DNA of 64,000 nucleotides from Anaeromyxobacter dehalogenans 2CP-1 (GTDB lineage Bacteria; Myxococcota; Myxococcia; Myxococcales; Anaeromyxobacteraceae). The stretch spans positions 4,384,501-4,448,500 of the forward strand of contig NC_011891.1 in NCBI RefSeq assembly GCF_000022145.1, written 5' to 3'. Of this stretch, positions 19,413-29,000 are shown piece by piece (position 1 is the stretch's first letter; the number at the start of each line of letters is the position of its first letter). The notes under the pieces were generated by a model. It was not told where the DNA came from and did not search any database. It was given only the letters and a program-made list of their open reading frames with translations. The translations under genes and the position numbers were made by a program.

Positions 19413-20192
19413 ATGTCCTTCTGGAAGCGATGGCTGGGCCGAGGCGCGTCCGAGGTGGAGCCTGCCGGCGAGGCGCCGGCGGCGGAGACGCCGGAGTTCC
19501 CCTACCCGCTCGTGGCCGTCCCGGGCCGCATCGCGCTGGAGGAGTGGCAGCGCCTGCGCGAGGCCTGGCGGCCGGAGGGCGCGTGCCCGGTGCTGCTCGG
19601 CACGCGCGAGCAGGTGGAGTCCGCGCGCGAGGGGCTGGAGGGCGGCGACGCGGCCACGATGCTGAAGGCCGCCGAGGTCCTCGACGCGCGCGAGGCGCTC
19701 GATCGCCGGCTGCGCGAGCTGGAGCAGGACTACGCGGAGGATCCGCCGGACGACAACGAGACCGGCCTCTTCGTCCCGCAGGGCGCCTGGCCCGCCGCGC
19801 CGTCGCGCGGCCACCAGCTCGGCGCGCACTGCGACATCACCACCGACCTCCCGCATCCGGTCGTGTACCTCGCGCGGATCCCGACCGTGCGCTCGTGGGA
19901 GGCCTTCGCCTACCTGAACTACGGTGCGTGGAACGCGTGCCCGGCGACCGAGGAGCACGTCGCGCTGCACCGGCACTGGCACGAGCGCCACGGCTCGGAG
20001 GTCTACGCGATCGCCGGAGACGTGGTGGAGTGCTGGGTGCCGCGCCCGCCGGAGGATCGCGAGGGCGCCGAGGCGCTCGCGCGCGAGCAGTGCCTGTACT
20101 GCGACGACATCGTGCACCAGGGGACGCAGACGCTGCTGAACCTCGCCGCCGAGCTGAAGGACGCGCACGCGTGGTTCTTCTGGTGGGACTGA
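19413..20192 (+). CDS. DUF4253-domain protein
   Basis: 259 residues. The C-terminal 110 residues carry the DUF4253 signature: 'YLNYGAWNACP', 'HRHWHERHGSEVYAI', 'REQCLYCDDIVHQG' and the final 'WFFWWD'. The domain's function is unknown. The N-terminal half, with a helix of charged residues (about 60-115), is unassigned. No signal peptide or membrane segment. ATG at 19413 is preceded by GATAAGGCT, an AT-rich element close to the start. It lies 32 bases before the GIY-YIG gene but has the normal GC-rich codon use that gene lacks. Confidence 0.85.
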   Translation: MSFWKRWLGRGASEVEPAGEAPAAETPEFPYPLVAVPGRIALEEWQRLREAWRPEGACPVLLGTREQVESAREGLEGGDAATMLKAAEVLDAREALDRRLRELEQDYAEDPPDDNETGLFVPQGAWPAAPSRGHQLGAHCDITTDLPHPVVYLARIPTVRSWEAFAYLNYGAWNACPATEEHVALHRHWHERHGSEVYAIAGDVVECWVPRPPEDREGAEALAREQCLYCDDIVHQGTQTLLNLAAELKDAHAWFFWWD

Positions 20193-20224
20193 CCCGCCGT
20201 TGCCCCGGTCGACGAGGGAAGACG

Positions 20225-21073
20225 ATGATCAAGCTCACCGAACTGCTCCGCACTCGCGGCTTCAGCGAGTCCAAGTCGACCAAGATCGTTCGTCATCTGG
20301 ACAGCCGAGTGGACATGAGGATGCTGCGGCGACGCGGGCACTTCGAGTTCTACCAGCGCACCCAGCCGAAGGACGTCTTCAACTGCGAGCAGATCGTCTC
20401 GTTCCTGGGCGACGAGAACCGCCGTGCGATCTTCTGCGGCGTGTATTCGGTCGGCGGCAAGCGCGAGGTCACCGCGGACGAGCCGCTGAGCATTCCGATC
20501 GGCTACCCGCATCCAGAGCTGCTCGACGGACCAGGGGTCATTTACGATCTCTCGAAAGTCTCAGGGTTCGAGGACCTCGAGGATCGGGTGGTGATCGACT
20601 GGGGCGACGCTGCGCTCTCATGGGCCCAGTGGTTCCGGGATCGCGAGGTGGTCGAGGTCCTGCCCACGGGCTACGTGATGGACTGGCCCGGGTACCAGGC
20701 CGTGCGGCTCCCGCTCGCCGATCTCCGCGCCATCGTCGCGAGCCCTAGTGCGAACCGCGAATGGGTCCGTCGGCTGAGCTCCGTAGCGGGCGTCTACTGC
20801 ATCCTCCATGCAAACACCGGTGAACTGTACGTCGGCTCGGCGTCCGGGAAGGAAGGCATCTGGGGAAGGTGGCGCGTCTACGCGGACACGGCGCACGGCG
20901 GCAATGTTCGCCTTCGAGCCCGGTGTGAGAACGTTGCCGGCTACGAGGACGATCTTGTGTTCTCGATCCTTCAAGTGCTCCCGATCGGCTCGTCCAAGGA
21001 CGAGGTCATCGCTGCCGAGACCTGCATGAAGGAGAAACTGGGAGCGCGAGCGTTCGGGCTGTGCGCGAATTGA
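20225..21073 (+). CDS. GIY-YIG nuclease-family protein, probably acquired
   Basis: 282 residues. The catalytic domain is C-terminal: GVY at 189-191 (GIY), YVG at 202-204 (YIG), Arg in 'GIWGRWRVY' (211-219), and Glu265 in 'AAETCMKEKLG'. The N-terminal 180 residues have conserved-looking blocks but no fold I can name. Codons use visibly more A/T at third positions than the neighbours, and the 276 bases after it are also less GC-rich, suggesting transfer from another genome. GIY-YIG enzymes cut DNA in repair, restriction or homing; which applies here is unknown. Single gene, no partner adjacent except the DUF4253 gene. Confidence 0.82.
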   Translation: MIKLTELLRTRGFSESKSTKIVRHLDSRVDMRMLRRRGHFEFYQRTQPKDVFNCEQIVSFLGDENRRAIFCGVYSVGGKREVTADEPLSIPIGYPHPELLDGPGVIYDLSKVSGFEDLEDRVVIDWGDAALSWAQWFRDREVVEVLPTGYVMDWPGYQAVRLPLADLRAIVASPSANREWVRRLSSVAGVYCILHANTGELYVGSASGKEGIWGRWRVYADTAHGGNVRLRARCENVAGYEDDLVFSILQVLPIGSSKDEVIAAETCMKEKLGARAFGLCAN

Positions 21074-21349
21074 GGAAGCTCCGCCGCGAGGACGGCCGCC
21101 GCCCTCGTTGCCTCCGTGCCTTGTTGGAGCGGGCTGTTCGCTGACGCTGTGCGCCCTGCGAACGCGCGGCGCAGATCGCAAGCTCCATCGAGGCCACGTC
21201 CTGCCTGGCGGGCGTGCAGTCGCGAGGCGCGGGTGCACGCACCCATCGGCACCCCGCGCCACACGGGACGACATCCCGCGACTGCGGCCTTGCCGGCGCG
21301 CCGCTGGAGTCGCGACCTTGCGTGATAGGCTCGCGCCCTCCCCCGCCAC

Positions 21350-24262
21350 ATGGCCACCATCCTCGAGAAGTACGAGCAGATCCTCGCGGCCGACCCCCGG
21401 TCGCGCATCTTCGTCGAGCTCGCCCGGGCCTTGCTCGAGCGCGGGCAGCACGCGCGCGCCATCGAGATCTGCCGGCAGGGCCTCGAGCACCACCCGTCCT
21501 CCATCCTGGGGCGCGTGATCTGGGGACGGGCGCTCCTCGAGTCGGGTGACACGAAGGACGCGAACGATCAGTTCGAGATCGCCATCGCCGTCGATCCGGG
21601 CAGCCCGTACGCGTACAACCTGGTGGGCGAGGCGCTGGTCGCGAAGGGGCTCTTCCGCGAGGCGCTGCCCGTGCTCCTGCGGGCGGTGGAGCTGCAGCCG
21701 GCGGACGCCCGCGTGCGCGGCTGGCTGGAGCAGGCGAAGCGCGGCGTGCGCGAGGACGGCGCCGCGCCGGGGGCCGAGGACACGCCCGCGCCGGCGCGCG
21801 CCGCCGCGCCGGACGAGGTGACCGAGCCGTACCGGCCGCTCGCCGACGAGCCGCCGAAGGCGGAGATCCCGCCGGAGCTCGAGGCGACCGCGACGTTCGA
21901 GCTCCCGCCGCGCGCGGCGCCCCGGCCGCGGACGGCCGCTTCACCCACCGTCGCGCCGGCGCCCCCGGTGCTGGCGCGCGAACCGGGCCGGGCGCCGCCG
22001 GCCGACGGCGGCGACGCGGCGCTCGAGGCCGCGCTCGCCTTCGACGTCGCCTACCCGCGGAACGCCGCGCTGCCCGCGGACGAGCCGCTCGATGCGCCCG
22101 CGGCGCCGGCCAGCGCCGTCGAGCCCCCGGACGCGGACGAGCCGCTCGGCCGGCCCGCCGAGCCGGCGTCGAGCGCCCCGGCGGCCCCCGCGCCCCCGCG
22201 CCCGCCGCCCATCCGCGCCACCCCGCCGCCGCTCGCGCGCGACGAGCTGCCCGCCTCCCTGCTCTCGCTCATCCCCGGTCCGCCGCCCCGCGGCGGCGCG
22301 GCGGCCGGCGCTGCGATGGGCGCGCCCGCGGCCCGCGCCCGCCCTGCGACCGCGCCCACCCCCGACGCCGCCGAGGCGGAGCGGATCGCGGCGGAGTACG
22401 AGCGCGAGGTGCGCGAGCGGCTCCTCGCCGCGCCGGAGCCGCCGCCCTCCTTCCTGCGCCGCCACCGCCGCGCGGTGCTGGCCGGCGCGGCCGTGTTCGC
22501 GCTCCTCGCCGGCGCCGCCGTGTACCTGGTGGTGGACGCGCGCGTCGCCGCCCGCAACGCGGTGGGCGCCGCCGCGCGCGCTCGCGCCGGCCTCGCCCGC
22601 GACACCGCCGGCTCGCTCGCCGAGGCGGCGCGGCTGCTCGCCGAGGCGCGCCGCTTCGGCGCCGGGCCGGAGGTCACCTCGCTCGCCGCGCAGGTGGCGG
22701 CGGTGCGCGCGGCCGAGTTCGGCGACGACGACGCCCGCGCGCTCGCCTCGGGCCTCATGACCTCCGACGCCGCCGGGGACGGCGCGCTGGCCGCGCGCTG
22801 GCTGCTGGCGGAGCAGCCCGGGGAGCGCGCCGCGGCCGAGGCCGCCATCCTCTCCGCGCCGCCCTCCTCCGAGCCGCTGGTCCAGGCGCTCGCCGGCCGG
22901 ATCCTGGCCGGCCGGGGCGAGCGCGAGGCGAGCCGCGGCCGCCTCGAGATCGCCGCGCACGCGAACCCGCCGCTGCTCCGGGCCCTGTCCGACCTGGGCG
23001 ACGCCGCGCTCGCGGCCGGCGACGCCGAGGGCGCGCTCGCGACCTACGCCGCGGTGCTCTCGGCGCACGCCACCCACCCGCGCTCGGTGGTGGGCGCCGC
23101 CGAGGCGCGCCTGGCGCTGGGGCGCGATCTCGACGCGGCCCGCGCATCGCTCGCGGCGGTGGAGGCCGACGCCGGCAGCGCCCCGCCGCGCGACCTGTGC
23201 CTGCGCTTCGAGCTCGCCTCCGCCCGCGTCCTCGCCGCCACCGGCGACGCCGCGGGCGCGGCCGCTCGCCTCGCCCGCGCGGCCCAGGCGCTCGGGGACA
23301 GCGCGCCGCTCGCCGCGGCGCTCGCCGACGTGCACCTCGCCGCCCGCGCCTGGGACCGGGCCGAGACCGCCGCCGCCCGCGCGGTGGCGCTCGCGCCGAA
23401 GGACGAGGGCGCGAAGGTGCTGCTCGCCCGCGCCCGGATTGGCCGCGGCCGCCTGCTCGAGGCGCTCGCGGCCACCGACGGCGCCGAGGGCCGCGCGGTC
23501 CGCGTGCAGCGCGCCATCGCCCGCTACCGGCTGGGCCAGTACGCCGCCGCCCGCGCCGAGCTGGAGCGCACCGCCCGCGACGGCCGCATGCCTGCCGAGG
23601 CCGCGGTCTGGTACGCGCTGACCGACGTGGCCCAGGGGCGCGCCGCCCGCGGGCGCACCCTGCTGGAGAAGCTCGCCGCCACCCGCTCGCCGCCGCCGCT
23701 CGCGCACGTGGCGCTGGGCCGCGCGCTCGAGGCCGAGGGACGCGCCGACGACGCCGAGAAGGCGTACCAGGACGCGATGACCCGCGAGCCGCGCGCGCCC
23801 GAGCCGGCGCTCGCGCTCGGCGACCTCTTACTGCGCCGCGGGCGCGCCACCGACGCGCTCCCGGTCCTCGAGAAGGCGGTCGCGCTCGATCCGGCCGAGC
23901 CCGAGGCGCGCCGCGCGCTCGGCGCGGCCCGGCTCGCCGGCGGCGAGCCCTCGGCGGCGCGCGCCGAGCTGGACGCGGTGCTGCTGGCCCGGCCGAAGGA
24001 CGCCGCGGCGCTGCGCCTGCTCTCCGCGGCCTGGCTGGCGGAGTCGCAGCCGGCGGAGGCGCGCCGCGCCGCCGAGCGCGGCCTCGCCGTCGCGCCGCGC
24101 GACCCGGCCCTGCTGCTCGCCGGGGCCCGGGCGGCGCAGGCCGACGGCGATCGCGCCGTCGCCCGCGCCCTCGCCGAGCGCGCCCTGAAGGCGGGAGCCC
24201 GGGGCGAGGACGCCGCCGAGGCCCGGCTCCTGGCGGCGACCCAGACGGCGAAGCGCAGGTAG
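21350..24262 (+). CDS. Membrane-anchored TPR-repeat protein
   Basis: 970 residues. TPR units at the N-terminus (about 1-130) are followed by a Pro/Ala-rich disordered region (about 140-355). One membrane helix (about residues 375-395, AVLAGAAVFALLAGAAVYLVV) is preceded by an Arg/His cluster (RRHRR). The rest is a long C-terminal array of TPR units to the end. The positive side suggests the N-terminal part is cytoplasmic and the C-terminal array periplasmic. It is probably a scaffold; no enzyme motif is seen. TAGGCT (21326-21331) lies 18 bases before the ATG. Confidence 0.85.
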   Translation: MATILEKYEQILAADPRSRIFVELARALLERGQHARAIEICRQGLEHHPSSILGRVIWGRALLESGDTKDANDQFEIAIAVDPGSPYAYNLVGEALVAKGLFREALPVLLRAVELQPADARVRGWLEQAKRGVREDGAAPGAEDTPAPARAAAPDEVTEPYRPLADEPPKAEIPPELEATATFELPPRAAPRPRTAASPTVAPAPPVLAREPGRAPPADGGDAALEAALAFDVAYPRNAALPADEPLDAPAAPASAVEPPDADEPLGRPAEPASSAPAAPAPPRPPPIRATPPPLARDELPASLLSLIPGPPPRGGAAAGAAMGAPAARARPATAPTPDAAEAERIAAEYEREVRERLLAAPEPPPSFLRRHRRAVLAGAAVFALLAGAAVYLVVDARVAARNAVGAAARARAGLARDTAGSLAEAARLLAEARRFGAGPEVTSLAAQVAAVRAAEFGDDDARALASGLMTSDAAGDGALAARWLLAEQPGERAAAEAAILSAPPSSEPLVQALAGRILAGRGEREASRGRLEIAAHANPPLLRALSDLGDAALAAGDAEGALATYAAVLSAHATHPRSVVGAAEARLALGRDLDAARASLAAVEADAGSAPPRDLCLRFELASARVLAATGDAAGAAARLARAAQALGDSAPLAAALADVHLAARAWDRAETAAARAVALAPKDEGAKVLLARARIGRGRLLEALAATDGAEGRAVRVQRAIARYRLGQYAAARAELERTARDGRMPAEAAVWYALTDVAQGRAARGRTLLEKLAATRSPPPLAHVALGRALEAEGRADDAEKAYQDAMTREPRAPEPALALGDLLLRRGRATDALPVLEKAVALDPAEPEARRALGAARLAGGEPSAARAELDAVLLARPKDAAALRLLSAAWLAESQPAEARRAAERGLAVAPRDPALLLAGARAAQADGDRAVARALAERALKAGARGEDAAEARLLAATQTAKRR

Positions 24263-24274
24263 CGCGCGCGGCGC

Positions 24275-24280
24275 TAGCAT
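24275..24280 (+). promoter_or_regulatory. Candidate -10 element, leaderless
   Basis: TAGCAT ends seven bases before the haloacid dehalogenase ATG (24288) with no ribosome site between. Confidence 0.4.
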
Positions 24281-24287
24281 CGGGGCC

Positions 24288-24968
24288 ATGGCCCTCGCCC
24301 CGGTCCGCGCCGCCGTCTTCGACGCTTACGGAACCCTGTTCGACGTGGCCAGCGCCGCCGCCGAGGCGCGCGGCGCGCTCGGCGACCGCTGGCAGCCGCT
24401 CGCCGAGCTGTGGCGATCGAAGCAGCTCCAGTACACCTGGCTCCGCAGCCTGGCCGGCCGCCACGCCGACTTCTGGCAGGTGACCGGCGACGCGGTCGAC
24501 TTCGCGCTCGAGGCGCTCGGCCTCGCCGACGCGGCGCTGCGCGCGCGGCTGATGGAGTCCTACCGCCACCTCGCCGCGTACCCCGAGGCGAAGGACGTCC
24601 TCACGCGCCTGCGCGGCGCCGGCGTGCGCCTGGCGGTGCTCTCGAACGGTGCGCCGGCCATGCTCGCGTCCGCGGCGGAGAGCGCCGGGCTCGCCGGCCT
24701 GCTCGAGCAGGTCCTCTCGGTGGAGGACGTGGGCGTGTACAAGCCGCACCCGGCCGTCTACCGGCTGGCCGTGGACCGCCTCGGCGTGCCTGCGGCGGAG
24801 ATCGTGTTCGTCTCCTCGAACGGCTGGGACGCGTTCGGCGCGAAGGCGTTCGGCTACCAGGTGGCCTGGTGCAACCGCGCCGGCCAGCCCGCGGAGCGGC
24901 TCCCCGCCGCCCCCGACGCCGAGATCCGCTCGCTCGCCGAGCTGCCGCCGCTGCTGGGCCTGCCGTAG
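24288..24968 (+). CDS. (S)-2-haloacid dehalogenase, type II
   Basis: 226 residues, HAD superfamily. The nucleophile Asp12 lies in 'VFDAYGTLFD'; 'VLSNGAP' is motif II (Ser/Asn); the Lys in 'GVYKPHPAVY' is motif III; 'FVSSNGWDAFGAKAFGY' is the type II haloacid dehalogenase signature. It hydrolyses short-chain (S)-2-haloalkanoates such as chloroacetate to hydroxy acids in the cytoplasm. It stands alone and no haloacid transporter or regulator is adjacent. A dispersed repeat begins right after the stop. Confidence 0.93.
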   Translation: MALAPVRAAVFDAYGTLFDVASAAAEARGALGDRWQPLAELWRSKQLQYTWLRSLAGRHADFWQVTGDAVDFALEALGLADAALRARLMESYRHLAAYPEAKDVLTRLRGAGVRLAVLSNGAPAMLASAAESAGLAGLLEQVLSVEDVGVYKPHPAVYRLAVDRLGVPAAEIVFVSSNGWDAFGAKAFGYQVAWCNRAGQPAERLPAAPDAEIRSLAELPPLLGLP

Positions 24969-24970
24969 GG

Positions 24971-25074
24971 CGCTCGCCCTTCGACAGGCTCAGGGCGAGC
25001 GGGTCGGAAGCCGCTCGGGCTCAGGGTGAGCGGAGAGGATCCGCTCGTGGTGAGCCCCGTCGAACCGCGAGCGG
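24971..25074. repeat. Dispersed palindromic repeat, family 1, copy A
   Basis: Two palindromic ends flank a short spacer. The left end contains CTTCGACAGGCTCAGGGCGA and the right end TGGTGAGCCCCGTCGAACC. The ends are imperfect inverted copies of each other, a bipartite REP/BIME-like layout. It starts three bases after the haloacid dehalogenase stop. The same layout recurs at 25993-26073 and 38078-38172. Confidence 0.75.
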
Positions 25075-25143
25075 ATCTGGCCCGACCATCCCGTTGGGTC
25101 GCACGCGCGGTGAGGGCTTGCGCGGGCCGGCGGCCTGCTAAAC

Positions 25144-25163
25144 ACTGAACCATATGGTTCAGT
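25144..25163. promoter_or_regulatory. 20-bp perfect palindrome over the ArsR-family start codon
   Basis: ACTGAACCATATGGTTCAGT is a perfect palindrome, and the ATG at 25154 is the first codon of the regulator. TAAACA sits just upstream as a possible -10. It is the expected kind of site for a dimeric winged-helix repressor, so autorepression of the two-gene operon is likely. Confidence 0.7.
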
Positions 25164-25492
25164 ATACGGAGCGGCTCGACACCACGTTCGCGGCGCTCGC
25201 GGATGCGACCCGGCGCGGCGTGCTGGAGCGCCTCGGGCGCGGCGACGCCTCCATCGGCGAGCTGGCGACCGGCTTCGAGATGACGCTCACCGGGATGAAG
25301 AAGCACGTGCGGGTCCTGGAGGACGCGGGGCTCGTCACGACGGAGAAGGTCGGTCGCGTTCGGAGCTGCAGGCTCGGCCCGCGCCGGCTGGAGGACGAGC
25401 TCGCCTGGATGGCGGGGTATCGCCGGATGCTCGAGGCGCGCCTCGACCGCCTGGACGCGCTCCTGAGGCGCACGAAAGGACGGACCGAATGA
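25154..25492 (+). CDS. ArsR-family winged-helix regulator (SRPBCC-linked subfamily)
   Basis: 112 residues. The winged helix covers about 10-85: 'ALADATRRGVLERLGRGDASIGELATGFEMTLTGMKKHVRVLEDAGLVTTEK'-type order, with recognition helix around residues 46-60. No metal-binding CVC motif is seen, so metal sensing is unlikely. The gene overlaps the following SRPBCC gene by ATGA, and this pairing is common: the regulator controls its AHSA1-type partner. The start codon lies in the centre of a 20-bp palindrome, suggesting autorepression at the translation start. Confidence 0.9.
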   Translation: MVQYTERLDTTFAALADATRRGVLERLGRGDASIGELATGFEMTLTGMKKHVRVLEDAGLVTTEKVGRVRSCRLGPRRLEDELAWMAGYRRMLEARLDRLDALLRRTKGRTE

Positions 25493-25980
25493 CGAGCCAG
25501 GCCGTGAAGCAGCGCGCCGCGAAGGCGGCGGTGTCCACCCCGACCGATCGCGAGATCCGCGTGGAGCGGATCTTCGACGCTCCGCGCGAGCGCCTGTGGC
25601 GAGCGTTCACCGACCCGGCGCTGCTGGCGCAGTGGTGGGGCCGGGGGAACCGCCTGGTGGTGGAGCGCTACGAGCTGGAGAAGGGCGGTCACTGGCGCTT
25701 CGTGGAGCACGCCGACGACGGCGTCCACGGGTTCGAGGGGCGGTTTCGCGAGGTGACGCCGCCGGAGCGGCTCGCCATGACGTTCGAGTGGGACGGCATG
25801 CCGGGCTACGTGGCGATCGAGACCACCGTCCTCGAGGATCTGGGCGACGGCCGCACCCGCCTCGTCGCGACCACGCTCTTCCACACCACCGAGGAGCGCG
25901 ACGGCATGCTCGGCGCCATGGGCGAGGGCCTGGACCAGAGCTACGCCGCCCTCGACCGGCTGCTCGCCGGCGGCGCGTGA
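25489..25980 (+). CDS. SRPBCC (AHSA1-like) domain protein
   Basis: 163 residues. The START-like fold shows as 'RIFDAPRERLWRAFTDPALLAQWWG', 'GFEGRFREVTPPERLAMTFEWDG' and a final amphipathic helix 'GMGEGLDQSYAALDRLL'. These proteins bind hydrophobic ligands in a deep pocket; the ligand is unknown. It overlaps the ArsR-family gene by four bases (ATGA) and is the probable target of that regulator. It ends against a dispersed repeat that separates it from the convergent activase gene. Confidence 0.9.
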   Translation: MTSQAVKQRAAKAAVSTPTDREIRVERIFDAPRERLWRAFTDPALLAQWWGRGNRLVVERYELEKGGHWRFVEHADDGVHGFEGRFREVTPPERLAMTFEWDGMPGYVAIETTVLEDLGDGRTRLVATTLFHTTEERDGMLGAMGEGLDQSYAALDRLLAGGA

Positions 25981-25992
25981 GCGGGACCGCCG

Positions 25993-26073
25993 CCCGCTCG
26001 CGGTTCGACGGGGCTCACCGCGCGCGGGCCTCTGGATGCTCCGCTCGCCCTGAGCCTGTCGAAGGGCGGGCGG
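25993..26073. repeat. Dispersed palindromic repeat, family 1, copy B
   Basis: Same layout as the copy at 24971 but inverted: CGGTTCGACGGGGCTCACC at the left and GCCCTGAGCCTGTCGAAGGG at the right. It sits between two convergent genes and supplies the last codons and the TGA (26015-26017) of the activase gene. Confidence 0.75.
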
Positions 26074-29000
26074 AGGCGGCCCGGCCGGCCTGGCGGCGCG
26101 CGAACCGCTCCTTCACCTCGTAGGCGAAGCCGTCGAGGATCTCCGGATCGATGGGATCGCCGTTCGCCGCGAGCGTCAGCGAGAGCAGGCCCTCCCGCGC
26201 GGCCGCGTGGTAGAGCTGCGCCTCGGCGAGCCGGGTGGGCATGCAGTCGAGCGGGCCGGCGCAGAGGATCCCGTCCACGCCGCGGTGCCGCCAGGCCTCG
26301 AGCGCGAGCCCCATCGCCAGCACCGACTCGTGCTCGAGGTCCTCGCGGAGGTAGCCCTGCGCCTCCCTCGCGACCCGGTGCGGCGGCTCCGGGGCAGGCC
26401 AGCCCAGCGGCTCGCCCGCGGCGCGGAACACGAGGTTCACGATGCGCTGGCGCAGCCGGCGCTTCAGGTGGTCGCCCACGCTGCCCTTCAGGCCGCGCCG
26501 GAACTGCACCGCCTCGGAGTACTGCAGGTACTCCACCACCGGCTCCAGCCGGACGCGCACGCCGCGCCGCTCCAGCTCGTCGGCCACGTAGCCGTTCGAG
26601 GCCGGATCGGAGCGGACGTAGATCTCGCCCACGATCTGCACGGTGGGGTACGGCCGCGGGTCGCGCGCATCCGCCAGCTCGCGTGCGCACCCCGCCACCG
26701 CGTCGCGGATCCCCCAGAGCCCGCCGCCGAGCACCTCGCGGAGCACGGTGCGGGCCGACAGGTCCCCCGCAGCGCCCCGCTCGATCGCCTCGAGCAGCCG
26801 CGCCGACCCGCGCGCGTGGATGGCGTTTGCCGCGCCGGGCGTCCGCTCGACCGGGCGCGCGTCGCGCAGCGCATCGGCGAGCGCGCCGCGGGCGGAGGCG
26901 CCGGCGAGCACGATCGCGCCCAGGCCGGGCGGCACGCCCTCGAAGTAGTCGTGGTCCGGCGGCGACCAGATCTCCACCCGGTCCGAGAGCCCGGCGCGCT
27001 CCAGGATCAGGCGGTGGAGCTGGCGGTACATGCCGAACCGGCACGGGCCGCTCGAGCCGGGCATGAAGAAGGTGAACCGGCCCTCCGGCTCGCGGGCGAG
27101 GTGCTCGAGGAGCGCGCCCGCGGTGATCGTCATGGGCAGGCACTCCTTACCGCTGGTGTGCCGCCGGCCGAGCCGGATGGTGTCGGCGGTGGCGGGCGGC
27201 AGCACCTCCGCGTGCAGGCCGACGCCGCGGAACGCGGCCGCGAGCGCCTCGGCCTCCGGCCCCATGGGCGGCACGAGCACGCGGGTCCCGTCGGCGCGCA
27301 CGTCGGCGAGCGTCCGCTCGCGGAGCGGCATCGGCTCCGCCGCCGGGCGTCCCTCGGCCCCGCAGCCGCGGAGGTCCTCGCGGACGCAGTGCAGGAACGC
27401 CTCGACGCGGGTCTTGGTGCCGGCGTCGGCGGCGTGGCCGTCGGTCTCGACGATCGCGAAGGGCTTGCCGTCGAGCAGCCGCGCGAGGTGGTGCTGCGTG
27501 AAGCTGTCCGGGCCGCAGCCGTAGTTGCTGGTGAAGATCGCGTACACGCCCGGCGTCCGGCGGACCCGGTGCGCCGTGCGCAGGATCCGCTGCGTGTAGG
27601 ACCAGAACGCGCCGGGGACGAGCGGCGTCGCGCCGTCGAGCGGGAAGCAGTCGAGCGGGATCGCCACCGCGCCCTGCTCGCGCAGCAGCGCCGGCACGTT
27701 CGCGTTCAGCACCTCGTCGTGGATGGTATAGGTCCGGCCCAGCACCACCACCGCGAGGAGCCCGTCCGCCCGGCAGCGCTCGAGCGCCGCCGCGCCGATC
27801 GCCTCGAGCCGCGCGTCGAACGCCCGCTGCGCCTCGCGCGCGGCCTGGTGCGCGCGCCGTGCGGCGGCCCGATCGCGGACGCCCACCCGCGCCGCGAGCG
27901 CGTCCATCGACGCGACGAACCGCTCCGAGTCGAGGTAGCCCGCGCCGCCCGCGTTCAGCGTGGGGGCGACCAGCCGCCGCGCGAAGTCCTCGCCCAGGTC
28001 GGCGGCGAGCACGTCCGGCGCGCCGTGCACCATCGGGCAGAGCCAGGTGTGGCGCTCGTCGCGGACCCGCGGCAGGTCGCGGATCATCGGGAAGAAGAGG
28101 TGCTCGGCCCCGGTCGCGGCGAGCGCGGCCGCGACGCCGTGCACCTGCTGCATGGGCGCGCAGAACGGGACGTTGCAGAGGTCGATCCCCTGCCGCAGCG
28201 CCTCGCGGCCACCGGACCCGAGCACCTCCACGCCCAGGCCCAGCGTCCGGAAGAACGTGCCGAAGTACGCGAGGAGCGTCTTCAGCTGGAACGCGTCGGC
28301 GAGCGCGACCCGCGGGGCGCCGGCCGGCGCCGTGCCCAGCCCCTCCACCAGCGCGCGCACCGCCGCCTCGCGCTCGCGGAACGGGTCCGGCGCGCCGGCC
28401 GGGAGCTTGCGCGCGCGGGTGCCCTGATCGAACAGCGCGCAGGCGCCGCCCCAGGTGAAGGCGCGACGCTCGGTGCCCACCGCGGTGCGGAGCCGCTCGA
28501 TGCGGCAGCGGTTGCCGGCGCCGCCGCAGCCCTCCGCCGAGCGGCACACGAACGTGTCCTTGCGCTCCACCCGCGCGGCGAGGAAGCGCGAGAGGTCGAG
28601 CGCGCCGGCGTGCGCGTCCAGGCCGGCGAGCCCGGCGCGCGCCAGCCGCGCGATCCCGAACGCGCCCACCGTGCCCGGCGACGGCGGGACGATCACCTCG
28701 GCGCCGGTCTGGCGCGCCACCGCGGCGGCGAGCGCGTCGGCGCTGAACGGCATGCCCTGGCAGAACACCACCTGGCCCACCGGGCGCGCGCCCTTCACCC
28801 GGTTCACGTAGTTCTGCACCACCGACTCGTAGAGCCCCGCCACCACGTGCGCGCGCGGCGCGCCGGCCGCTGCGGCCTGGTCGAGGATCTCGGCCATGAA
28901 CACCGCGCAGTGCTGGCCGAGCGCGACGCAGCCGTCCGCGCCGATGGCCTCGCGCCCGAGCGCCGCCGCGTCGAGCCCGCCCAGCCGCCGCCCCTGCTCC

